Shown here piece after piece: positions 6,342 through 11,117 of a DNA stretch of 11,117 nucleotides (position 1 is the first letter of the stretch; the number at the start of each line of letters is the position of its first letter). The DNA comes from Halobacteriales archaeon SW_9_67_24 (GTDB taxonomy: Archaea > Halobacteriota > Halobacteria > Halobacteriales > Halococcaceae), in contig PXSV01000103.1 in the NCBI GenBank assembly GCA_003022685.1, forward strand, positions 1 to 11,117. Direction: 5' to 3'. A program made the position numbers and the translations under genes. The notes beneath the pieces are model-generated. The model ran no database searches. It was not told where the DNA came from and was given only the letters and a program-made list of their open reading frames with translations.

Positions 6342-6947
6342 TCAGTGACGCGACGAGCGCCGGCCGAGAAGGCGGGCGAGTAATCGAGCGCCAGGCCGGC
6401 CGTCACGGAGCCAGAGCCACGCGACGGTCCCGAGCATGAGGAGTTCGACGCCGACGAAGACCAGCCCTCGGGGACTCATCAGTTCGCCGATGTAGTTGAG
6501 GAAGTAAAAGCGAGTGTTCGTCAGGATTCCCGCACCCCCGCCGGGACCGACGATCGGGTTCGAGATGTCGACGCCCGGTCGCTCCATCGCGGGCCAGAAC
6601 AGGAACCAGTAGGTGAGGTCGTTGCCGAGGGCGATCGAGGGGAAGACGTCGCCCGGGAGATGGAGGAGGTAGCCGACCGCGAACGCGATCGCGGGTTCGG
6701 TTCGATCGACCCGCCACGCGACGGCGATCGCGAGCGTGACGAGCGGGACGGCGACGAACAGCGAGTGGGCGAACACGCCGGCGGGGAGCACGTCGAACGT
6801 CCACGTCAGCGGTTTGTCGACGAGGTCGGGGAACTGGGTGCCGACGACGAGCGCCAGGGTGGCGGGACCGCTCGGCGTGCGCCCCCGGAGGTGGGCGAAC
6901 AGCGAGTAACACAGGTAGCCGACCGCGAGGTGTTCCCACGGGAACAT
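6342..6947 (-). CDS. DUF457/YdjM-like membrane protein (annotated in the family as metal-dependent hydrolase)
   Basis: The protein has 201 residues and about five membrane spans. The conserved polar residues of this family are present: His6 near the N-terminus (MFPWEHLAVGY), the GTQFPDLVDKPL motif at 36-47, AHSLF at 60-64, and the H-x-x-GD motif in GYLLHLPGD at 92-100. These Asp and His residues at membrane faces are why the family is labelled as metal-dependent hydrolases; no reaction is firmly known for the archaeal members. The ATG lies 6 bp after the DUF1616 stop, so the two genes form an operon. The gene converges on the FemAB-like gene, with 58 bp between the stops. Regions at about 135-160 contain a soluble loop and the last span is at about 163-180, followed by an Arg-rich tail. 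Confidence 0.82.
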   Translation of the reverse strand: MFPWEHLAVGYLCYSLFAHLRGRTPSGPATLALVVGTQFPDLVDKPLTWTFDVLPAGVFAHSLFVAVPLVTLAIAVAWRVDRTEPAIAFAVGYLLHLPGDVFPSIALGNDLTYWFLFWPAMERPGVDISNPIVGPGGGAGILTNTRFYFLNYIGELMSPRGLVFVGVELLMLGTVAWLWLRDGRPGARLLARLLGRRSSRH

Positions 6948-6953
6948 GCGCTC

Positions 6954-8120
6954 TCAGCCACCGACACCGGCGCTGGCGCTGGCATTGCCGTCGGTGGCAC
7001 TACCGTTGCTCGTGCCCTCGGTGCCGGCGACCCCATCGTCGGCGACGATGTCGACCGAGAGGTGTAGCGCTTGGTAAGCGTTGCGCTCAGTCGGGTTCTG
7101 TGGCGGATCGTCCCTGTAGAGGAGGTATTGGAGCTGGAGGCGGTCGCCGGTCACGTTCGGTGTGATCCGGTGTTGACGCCGCCACGTTCGATTGACGGGG
7201 ACGCGCGGCGACTCGAAGCGCCTGACTTCGCTCCGCCCGATGACGTTGCCGGCGTCGTCGAGCCGCTGGAGCTGGGCCACGACCGTGTAGTTCATCGCCT
7301 CGTTCTCGTGGTTCTCGACTTCGAGGGTGATCGGCTCGCCCGCCTCGTCGGCGGTGAGCGTGACGGTCTCGTTGTACGGGACGAGCTGCTCGTCCCCGCC
7401 TCCGCCCTGGTTCAGGAGCGCCATGTTGGTCCACGTTTCACCGTCCTTCGGGACCGCGAGCGCGTAGCTCATGCTCGCGGCGGCGACGAGGATGGAGAGA
7501 ACCAGTACGGCGTTGAGCAGCACGTCCGCCGGCGAGCCCGAGAGCCCGTCGGTGAAGTCGTCGATCCAGTAGCCGACCGGCACCGAGAACCGCTCCGAGC
7601 GCGGGAGGCTGAGCCGGCGGACGATCCCGACGACGGCGAAGGTCACGACGAACGCCACGAGAACCGCGACGATCGGCCCAGTTCGATACGGCGAGCCGGT
7701 GCCGAACAGCGTGGCGGCGAGGTCGATCACGAGCGCGAGCAACGGGATCGTGAACAGGCTGATGCCGAACGAAAGCGCGAGTCGCTCGCCCCATCGGATC
7801 CCGCGCTCCTGGATCGAGCGCGCGCTGTCGAAACGCTGGGAGAGCCGCGAGAGCGAACTGCTCCGGTCGGCGGTGCGCGAGGGCCGACCCGGGAACAGCG
7901 TCGCCACCAGCGCGTAGCCGGGCAACACCAGCAACAGCGGGACGCCGAGCACGACCCGGACCACCGTCGGGAGGCCGCCGACGACCCCGATCAGTCCGCC
8001 GACGACCACCGCGTACGCCACGACGACGAGGAGGTCGCCGGGCAGCCCGCGAAGCCCCGACGCGTCGCTGTCGTAGCGTTCGATCGTCGTGTCGCTGCCC
8101 GAGATGGAGTCGCGAGACAC
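6954..8120 (-). CDS. DUF1616 domain membrane protein with sequon-rich exterior domain
   Basis: The 388-residue protein has five predicted membrane spans, at about residues 29-48, 52-74, 113-139, 148-168 and 200-222. A soluble region of about 165 residues follows. The latter half is beta-rich and CARDB-like in look and carries N-glycosylation sequons at Asn250, 277, 310, 322, 362 and 369, so it should face the outside. It ends in a Ser/Gly/Ala-rich tail. This layout matches DUF1616, an archaeal family of unknown function often found in surface-glycan or secretion loci. The start is GTG at 8120, since a TATA-like element lies about 31 bp upstream and no ATG follows before the first span; a leaderless message starting at GTG is implied. 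It is the first gene of a two-gene operon with the DUF457-like protein and is divergent from the winged-helix gene. Confidence 0.88.
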   Translation of the reverse strand: MSRDSISGSDTTIERYDSDASGLRGLPGDLLVVVAYAVVVGGLIGVVGGLPTVVRVVLGVPLLLVLPGYALVATLFPGRPSRTADRSSSLSRLSQRFDSARSIQERGIRWGERLALSFGISLFTIPLLALVIDLAATLFGTGSPYRTGPIVAVLVAFVVTFAVVGIVRRLSLPRSERFSVPVGYWIDDFTDGLSGSPADVLLNAVLVLSILVAAASMSYALAVPKDGETWTNMALLNQGGGGDEQLVPYNETVTLTADEAGEPITLEVENHENEAMNYTVVAQLQRLDDAGNVIGRSEVRRFESPRVPVNRTWRRQHRITPNVTGDRLQLQYLLYRDDPPQNPTERNAYQALHLSVDIVADDGVAGTEGTSNGSATDGNASASAGVGG

Positions 8121-8145
8121 GCTTGGGAGTCCTACCGAGCAGACT

Positions 8146-8156
8146 CGTAAAAATTT
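8146..8156 (-). promoter_or_regulatory. TATA box of the DUF1616 operon
   Basis: AAATTTTTACG on the minus strand has its T-rich core about 31 bp before the GTG at 8120, consistent with a leaderless transcript. It lies within the divergent gap 8121-8327, which otherwise contains only the oppositely oriented TATA box of the regulator gene. Confidence 0.5.
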
Positions 8157-8284
8157 GGCTATCCGTGGCTCCCGTCGCTGTTTTTCGGAGGGTGCCGGGA
8201 TCGAGGACGCCGACTCCTCCGGGTTCGGTGGCTGGAGCTACTGACGACCCCGAAGTATGTTCCGAGGTGAACGATACGCATCCA

Positions 8285-8291
8285 TTATATT
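8285..8291 (+). promoter_or_regulatory. TATA box of the winged-helix regulator gene
   Basis: TTATATT is the only clear archaeal TATA motif upstream of the regulator gene. It is centred 40 bp before the ATG at 8328 and 31 bp before an in-frame GTG at 8319. Transcription should begin near 8313-8316, giving either a leader of about 12-15 nt or a nearly leaderless GTG start. Confidence 0.5.
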
Positions 8292-8327
8292 CCCCTGGCG
8301 AGTAGCCCCCTCAAGAGCGTGACTGGG

Positions 8328-8609
8328 ATGTCGGAGGATTGGGACACAGTAAGCTACGTGATCCGGTCACAGTACCGGGTAGACGTGCTCGAACGACTGT
8401 CCGAGGGGCCGGCGACCCCCTCGCGGATCGCCGGGGACAAGGACATCGCCATCGCGCACGTCTCGCGCGCGCTCGGGGGGCTGCGCGAGGACGACCGCGA
8501 CATGGTCGAACTCCTCGTGAGCGAGGACCAGAAGAAGGGTCGCGTGTACGGCATCACCGACAAGGGCGAGCGGGTCTGGGAGCGCCTCGAATCGGAAGGA
8601 ATGATCTGA
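8328..8609 (+). CDS. Small winged helix-turn-helix transcriptional regulator
   Basis: The 93-residue product has a single winged-helix DNA-binding domain. Helices near residues 7-25 (YVIRSQYRVDVLERLSEG), then a PATPSRIAGD helix with the recognition helix IAIAHVSRALGGLRE at about 40-54, and a wing with KKGRVYGITDKGERVWERL at 69-87 can be followed. The MarR/PadR/ArsR-like fold is clear, but the subfamily is not. No ligand-binding domain or metal-binding Cys pair is present. The start is taken as ATG 8328; GTG 8319 would add MTG. The two stop codons TGA and TAG are in tandem. The gene stands between the divergent DUF1616 operon and the PGF-CTERM gene, so either or both may be its targets (inference). 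A 26-bp element beginning at its stop codon recurs after the PGF-CTERM gene. Confidence 0.85.
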   Translation: MSEDWDTVSYVIRSQYRVDVLERLSEGPATPSRIAGDKDIAIAHVSRALGGLREDDRDMVELLVSEDQKKGRVYGITDKGERVWERLESEGMI

Positions 8610-8632
8610 TAGGGTCGGTTGTCGGTCCTTCC
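8607..8632 (+). repeat. 26-bp post-stop element, copy 1
   Basis: Starting at the stop codon, TGATAGGGTCGGTTG is followed by three variable bases (TCG) and then GTCCTTCC. The same arrangement occurs at 9944-9969 with GAA as the variable bases, so 23 of 26 bases are identical. Both copies start exactly at the TGA of their gene and include the tandem TGA TAG. It has no internal dyad and no strong T run, so it is not a standard terminator. Its function is unknown. Confidence 0.8.
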
Positions 8633-8670
8633 TGTATTTCGCCGACACGGGGTCGGTGAGTACTGGGAAA

Positions 8671-8702
8671 CGGTTGCGGCAGACCCTACGAAGCGTCACA
8701 TG
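8671..8702 (+). repeat. 32-bp direct repeat, copy 1
   Basis: It begins with CGGTT, has six less conserved bases, then GACCCTACGAAGCGTCACA and ends in TG. The second copy is exactly 65 bp further on, with 33 bp between the two. Twenty-seven of 32 positions agree and three of the five differences are G/A changes. It is non-coding and sits between the regulator gene and the promoter of the PGF-CTERM gene. Confidence 0.85.
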
Positions 8703-8735
8703 CCGATCGTCGCGGCTTTCTGACTCGCAATCATT

Positions 8736-8767
8736 CGGTTACAACCGACCCTACGAAGCGTCACACG
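8736..8767 (+). repeat. 32-bp direct repeat, copy 2
   Basis: This is the partner of 8671-8702. In this copy the first twelve bases form a dyad, CGGTT-AC-AACCG, which is broken in copy 1. The stretch CAACCGACCCTA at 8743-8754 is the reverse complement of TAGGGTCGGTTG found after both flanking stop codons (8610-8621 and 9947-9958). Confidence 0.85.
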
Positions 8768-8774
8768 AGGCCCC

Positions 8775-8793
8775 CTCGTCCCGATCCGACGAG
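8775..8793 (+). promoter_or_regulatory. Inverted repeat upstream of the PGF-CTERM promoter, possible operator
   Basis: CTCGTC and GACGAG flank a 7-bp spacer (perfect 6-bp arms). The centre is about 40 bp before the TATA box at 8821, a usual place for an archaeal activator or repressor site. The winged-helix protein encoded just upstream is a natural candidate to bind it, but that is inference. Confidence 0.4.
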
Positions 8794-8820
8794 TTCCCAC
8801 GGTGGCACCAGAACGGCATC

Positions 8821-8826
8821 TATATC
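8821..8826 (+). promoter_or_regulatory. TATA box of the PGF-CTERM protein gene
   Basis: TATATC is centred about 28 bp before the ATG at 8852, the spacing of a leaderless haloarchaeal transcript. No Shine-Dalgarno motif is seen before the ATG, which agrees with this. The gene therefore has its own promoter, separate from the regulator gene. Confidence 0.6.
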
Positions 8827-8851
8827 CGTTCGGGTCAAGCACCCCATCGCA

Positions 8852-9946
8852 ATGAGTGCTGATACAGGAGCGGGCGAGTGCGGCGGTGCTGGCGTCGGGT
8901 CACGGGTCGCGAGCGTCGCGCTCGCGCTCGTGCTCGTGGGTTCGGCCCTCGCTATCGGGCCGGCGACGGCCCAGGACGGTTCGGGGACGTTCATCGTCGA
9001 ACAGGGCGGCCAATGCACCGAGGTCACGCCGCTCGGCGACGGCTCGCAGTCGGTCGAAGCGTTCTACGACTACGAAGCGCTCGACGACAGGGCGAACTAC
9101 AGCTCGCTCGGCACCGTCGACATGCAGATCGACCAGGTGAGCCAGCTGTTCGTCTACCGTGGCAGCGAGGGGCTGAGCCTCGTCTTCCTCCACGACGCGA
9201 TCGACGAGCCGAACGGGTTCGTCGCGACGGCCGACCTCTCGGGGCTCCCGGCCGACGGAGAGTGGCCCGTCGAGGACGACTCCTACACCGACCGCGACGA
9301 CGTCTTCCGGCACGAGAACGGCTCCAGCCACATCGAGTGGGTCTCGAACGGCGGCCGCACCGACGGGGCCGCGTTCCGCGGGCTCGGAAGCCCGAACTAC
9401 CGCACGATCACCGTCGACGTGCAGTTCAACGAGGAATCGAACCGCTACCCCTTCGGCGAGTGGGACAGTGCGCCGGGCGAGAACGAAATCGAACGGTGGA
9501 TCGTCCGTTCGGGGTCGGGCGAGACGACCGAACTCGACATGAGTCAACCCGTTGAGATCAGCCCTGGCACCTGTAGCGGCGGCATCGAGACGTACACGCC
9601 AACCCCGACGCCGACACCGAACGAAACGAACGGCACGGCGACCGAGAGCGCCGACAACGAAACGACGGAGACCGTGACGACGGCGACCCGGACTGCTACG
9701 CCGACGCAGACTGCCACGCCGACACCGACCGAAACCGCGACACCGACCCGGACACCCACTGCGACGCCGACCGAGACGGCGACGGTCACCGCCACCGCAA
9801 CGGACGCGCCGGCGGCGACGAACACCAGCACGATGCCCGGCGACGGTTCGAGCAGCGTGCTCGGCCCTGGATTCGGCGTCGTGGCGGCGCTCGCGGCCGC
9901 ACTCGCCCTTCTCGCGGTAGTCGGGCTCGCACGCCGGATCGACTGA
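8852..9946 (+). CDS. Secreted PGF-CTERM surface protein with Thr/Pro-rich stalk
   Basis: The 364-residue exported protein has a signal peptide at about residues 18-40, with probable cleavage at ATA-QDG. A compact domain of about 200 residues follows and then a Thr/Pro/Ala/Glu-rich linker at about 248-328, normally an O-glycosylated stalk. The C-terminus is a sorting signal: PGF at 339-341, a hydrophobic span to about 360, then RRID. This tripartite end is the PGF-CTERM signal processed by archaeosortase A, which removes it and attaches an archaeal lipid. The only cysteines after the signal, Cys55 and Cys241, bracket the globular domain and may form a disulfide. Sequons lie at Asn82, 156, 257, 260, 269 and 324. 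I do not recognise the globular domain. The ATG fits a leaderless promoter. The stop is followed by the same 26-bp element as the regulator gene. Confidence 0.9.
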   Translation: MSADTGAGECGGAGVGSRVASVALALVLVGSALAIGPATAQDGSGTFIVEQGGQCTEVTPLGDGSQSVEAFYDYEALDDRANYSSLGTVDMQIDQVSQLFVYRGSEGLSLVFLHDAIDEPNGFVATADLSGLPADGEWPVEDDSYTDRDDVFRHENGSSHIEWVSNGGRTDGAAFRGLGSPNYRTITVDVQFNEESNRYPFGEWDSAPGENEIERWIVRSGSGETTELDMSQPVEISPGTCSGGIETYTPTPTPTPNETNGTATESADNETTETVTTATRTATPTQTATPTPTETATPTRTPTATPTETATVTATATDAPAATNTSTMPGDGSSSVLGPGFGVVAALAAALALLAVVGLARRID

Positions 9947-9969
9947 TAGGGTCGGTTGGAAGTCCTTCC
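9944..9969 (+). repeat. 26-bp post-stop element, copy 2
   Basis: TGATAGGGTCGGTTG, then GAA, then GTCCTTCC, again starting at the gene's own TGA and continuing with an in-frame TAG. It is 1,337 bp from copy 1. The coding sequences before the two copies are unrelated, so the shared sequence is not explained by gene duplication. Confidence 0.8.
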
Positions 9970-10042
9970 GGGATCGACCGCACGCCATCGTGCGATCGCA
10001 CCGGCAAACGCTTCCAGCCGACCGTATGAGGGCGACATCGGG

Positions 10043-10047
10043 TTTTT
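10043..10047 (+). terminator. Possible oligo-T terminator of the PGF-CTERM gene
   Basis: A run of five T in a GC-rich setting, 97 bp past the stop and just before the glycosyltransferase promoter. Short T runs are enough for archaeal termination, but this one is minimal. Confidence 0.35.
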
Positions 10048-10053
10048 GGCGGA

Positions 10054-10060
10054 CCTAAAA
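10054..10060 (+). promoter_or_regulatory. TATA-like box of the GT2 glycosyltransferase gene
   Basis: CCTAAAA lies about 35 bp before the ATG at 10093 and predicts a leader of roughly 8 nt. No Shine-Dalgarno motif is seen, so the message would be nearly leaderless. Confidence 0.4.
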
Positions 10061-10092
10061 GCTCAAGTAGCGGCGGGACCGAACCCGGGCCA

Positions 10093-10809
10093 ATGCAGGA
10101 GATCGTCGACGCGGACAGCGAGGGCGGCGAGAAGTACACCTTCGAGGACGTGAGCGTCGTGATGGGGACCTACAACGAGGAGGCCGCCGTCGGCGGCGTG
10201 CTCGCGGCCATCGACGACGCCACGGACGGGGCGGCCGAGGTCGTCTGCGTCGACGGCTCGACCGACCGCACGCCCGAGATCGCACGCGAACACGGCGCTC
10301 ACGTCATCGAACAGGATCCCCAGGGCTACGGCGTCGCGGTGGAAGCGGCGCTCGCGGCGGCCGAGAGACCTGTGGTGATGACGACCGACTGCGATGGCAC
10401 GTATCCGATGGACCGGCTGCCCGACTTCCTCGCGGCGATCAACGCCGGCGACGACGTGGTGAGCGGCGACCGGCTCTACTACGGGGCCGAGACGATGCCC
10501 GGGTTCAACCGCCTCGGCAACCACGCCTTCGCCCTCCTCGGGAGCGCCCTGGTCGGCGAGCGCGTCCACGACACCACCACCGGGATGCGCGCCTATCGTC
10601 GCGAAGTAATCGACGCGATCGAGTGGACCGAGAACACCGGACTGTCGGCGGAGTTGCTCCTGCGACCGCTCGCGCGCGGGTACACCGTCCGCGAACTCCC
10701 GATCGAGTACGGTGAGCGCCGCGACGAGACCACGCTCGATCCGCTCGCCGGCGGGGCGGCGATCGCCCGCTCGATCGTCGATGTCTGTCTCGACGAACGC
10801 CGCCGTTGA
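10093..10809 (+). CDS. GT2-family glycosyltransferase, dolichyl-phosphate hexose synthase type
   Basis: This 238-residue soluble GT-A enzyme lacks C-terminal membrane helices. The motifs in order are VSVVMGTYNEE at 20-30, VCVDGSTDRTPEIAREHGA at 51-69, the metal-binding DCDG (Asp99, Asp101) followed by TYPMDRL, SGDRL at 124-128, NRLGNHAFALLGSAL at 139-153, DTTTGMRAYRREV at 160-172, and ELLLRPLARGYTVRELPIEYGERR at 187-210. This is the pattern of dolichol-phosphate mannose or glucose synthases and of the archaeal AglJ-type enzymes that load the first hexose onto dolichyl phosphate for N-glycosylation. The donor sugar cannot be told from sequence. It is monocistronic as far as visible and converges on a tnpB gene. 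Direct involvement in modifying the sequon-rich neighbours is possible but unproven. Confidence 0.92.
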   Translation: MQEIVDADSEGGEKYTFEDVSVVMGTYNEEAAVGGVLAAIDDATDGAAEVVCVDGSTDRTPEIAREHGAHVIEQDPQGYGVAVEAALAAAERPVVMTTDCDGTYPMDRLPDFLAAINAGDDVVSGDRLYYGAETMPGFNRLGNHAFALLGSALVGERVHDTTTGMRAYRREVIDAIEWTENTGLSAELLLRPLARGYTVRELPIEYGERRDETTLDPLAGGAAIARSIVDVCLDERRR

Positions 10810-10902
10810 GTCACCCCGCGGGCCCATCGACTCTCCGAGAGGGTTCGAGTGGCATGGATCGATCCAATCCTTCCTCACCGTCCGCTCGATGTCCCGGGTG
10901 AA
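10810..10902. other. Convergent gap between the glycosyltransferase and tnpB, containing the probable transposon right end
   Basis: No gene is seen in it. On the minus strand it begins just after the tnpB stop, with GTTCAC and then a weak TCACC/GGTGA inverted repeat (10875-10879 and 10897-10901), where the element's right end should lie. Further on there is a 12-bp palindrome TGGATCGATCCA at 10855-10866 and a CTCTC-C-GAGAG dyad at 10831-10841. These may act at the 3' end of the glycosyltransferase message. The exact transposon boundary cannot be fixed without a copy lacking the insertion. Confidence 0.4.
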
Positions 10903-11010
10903 CTACCCCGCCCTACTCACCCGCTCATGCACCGCAGCGGGTTCGTTGAGGGCGGGGCTTCCCTGTTCCATGACGCGACTTGCAGGAACCGGCGAAACGT
11001 CGGTTCCCGT
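10895..11010 (-). ncRNA. Probable omega-RNA / sense-overlapping transcript of TnpB
   Basis: The 3' end of tnpB on the minus strand is highly foldable. A nested stem has an outer 9-bp perfect arm pair (CCCCGCCCT at 10906-10914 with AGGGCGGGG at 10949-10957, plus-strand reading) and an inner 7-bp pair (ACCCGCT 10919-10925 with AGCGGGT 10936-10942) around a 10-base loop. A second hairpin pairs 10985-10994 with 10998-11007, ten positions with one mismatch in the RNA. TnpB guide RNAs are known to overlap the 3' end of the gene and the right end, and such sense-overlapping RNAs are described in halobacteria. The ends given are approximate; a guide of roughly 16-20 nt would follow at positions just below about 10900. 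Confidence 0.68.
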
Positions 11011-11117
11011 AGCGGTCGCAGTCTCCGAGGGCGTTCGTTCGGGGTGAACCACCCCTACGTGGTCAAGGCCGCGAGAAAGGACGTTGACCGCAGCGTTGGC
11101 GTCCCGGTCGGCGGTGA
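10903..11117 (-). CDS. tnpB: IS605/IS1341-type RNA-guided endonuclease TnpB, C-terminal 71 residues (start beyond window edge)
   Basis: On the minus strand the sequence enters as TADRDANAAVNVLSRG and continues to a TAG stop at 10905-10903. DRDANAAVN is the third RuvC catalytic motif of TnpB, with the active-site Asp in DRD, and GLDHVGVVHPERTPSETATATG followed by a weakly conserved tail ending VSRAG is a typical haloarchaeal IS1341-group end. TnpB proteins are programmable nucleases guided by an RNA made from the element's right end. No frameshift or stop is seen in the visible part, so it may be intact. The accompanying TnpA and the left end would lie outside the window, if present. The codons near the end are constrained by RNA structure (see the ncRNA entry). 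Family assignment is very firm from the RuvC motif and the tail. Confidence 0.92.
   Translation of the reverse strand, partial: TADRDANAAVNVLSRGLDHVGVVHPERTPSETATATGTDVSPVPASRVMEQGSPALNEPAAVHERVSRAG

Larger units (their letters stand above)
10895..11117 (-). mobile_element. Right-end part of an IS200/IS605-superfamily (IS1341-type) insertion
   Basis: This is defined by the tnpB 3' end and the structured right end. The element extends past the window, so its left end, its length and any tnpA are unseen. The boundary near 10895 is an estimate: these elements end a few bases after the tnpB stop and have no terminal inverted repeats or target duplications to mark the edge. Confidence 0.65.

Noticed and set aside
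7071..8150. Plus-strand 359-codon frame opposite DUF1616
   Set aside because: Its product is highly charged and repetitive (Asp/Arg/Glu/His), typical of an antisense shadow of a membrane-protein gene.
8671..8767. Calling 8671-8767 a CRISPR array
   Set aside because: Only two imperfect copies, no cas genes in the window, and the repeat lacks the usual haloarchaeal 3' end. It is kept as a repeat with CRISPR-like spacing, not as an array.
10831..10860. A tRNA T-loop-like GGGTTCGAGT near 10841-10850
   Set aside because: The flanking bases cannot form a T stem, and no acceptor, D or anticodon arms are found around it on either strand.
10855..10866. 12-bp palindrome TGGATCGATCCA
   Set aside because: It is notable but GATC/TCGA-type words are frequent in this DNA, and there is no second copy or promoter context; too little for a separate claim.

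Overview
The window looks like chromosomal DNA of a haloarchaeon (class Halobacteria). The DNA is GC-rich, the proteins are acidic, promoters carry archaeal TATA boxes about 27-31 bp before several start codons (leaderless mRNAs), and there is a PGF-CTERM archaeosortase substrate and a haloarchaeal-type TnpB end. No genus can be named safely. The theme is cell-surface sugar and envelope chemistry.

Left part, minus strand, positions 2342 down to 1: an overlapping three-gene operon encodes a left-handed beta-helix N-acetyltransferase, a DegT-type PLP aminotransferase and a Gfo/Idh/MocA oxidoreductase cut by the window edge. Together they match the WbpD/WbpE/WbpB set that makes 2,3-diacetamido sugar nucleotides, known for bacterial O-antigen and methanogen N-glycans. 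A TATA box near 2586 implies a leader of about 200 nt. Upstream lies a two-gene membrane operon (DUF2243 protein and a 71-residue membrane protein), ending at a T6 terminator.

Middle, plus strand 3609-6283: an alkaline-phosphatase-superfamily enzyme is translationally coupled to a FemAB/GNAT-like acyl or aminoacyl transferase. Converging on it from the minus strand (8120 to 6342) are a DUF1616 five-helix membrane protein with a sequon-rich exterior domain and a DUF457/YdjM-like membrane protein annotated in the family as a metal-dependent hydrolase.

Right part, plus strand: a small winged-helix regulator, a secreted Thr/Pro-rich PGF-CTERM protein and a soluble GT2 glycosyltransferase of the dolichyl-phosphate hexose synthase type. 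The intergenic DNA around the regulator and the PGF-CTERM gene holds unexplained repeats: a 26-bp element directly after both stop codons, a 32-bp direct repeat spaced CRISPR-like, and a shared 12-bp core in both orientations.

At the right edge, minus strand, the 3' end of an IS605/IS1341-type tnpB enters the window. Its last 100 bases fold into a nested stem-loop expected of an omega-RNA (sense-overlapping transcript). No complete new system can be claimed. The best leads are the repeats at 8607-8793 and 9944-9969, the omega-RNA, and the phosphatase-FemAB pair.
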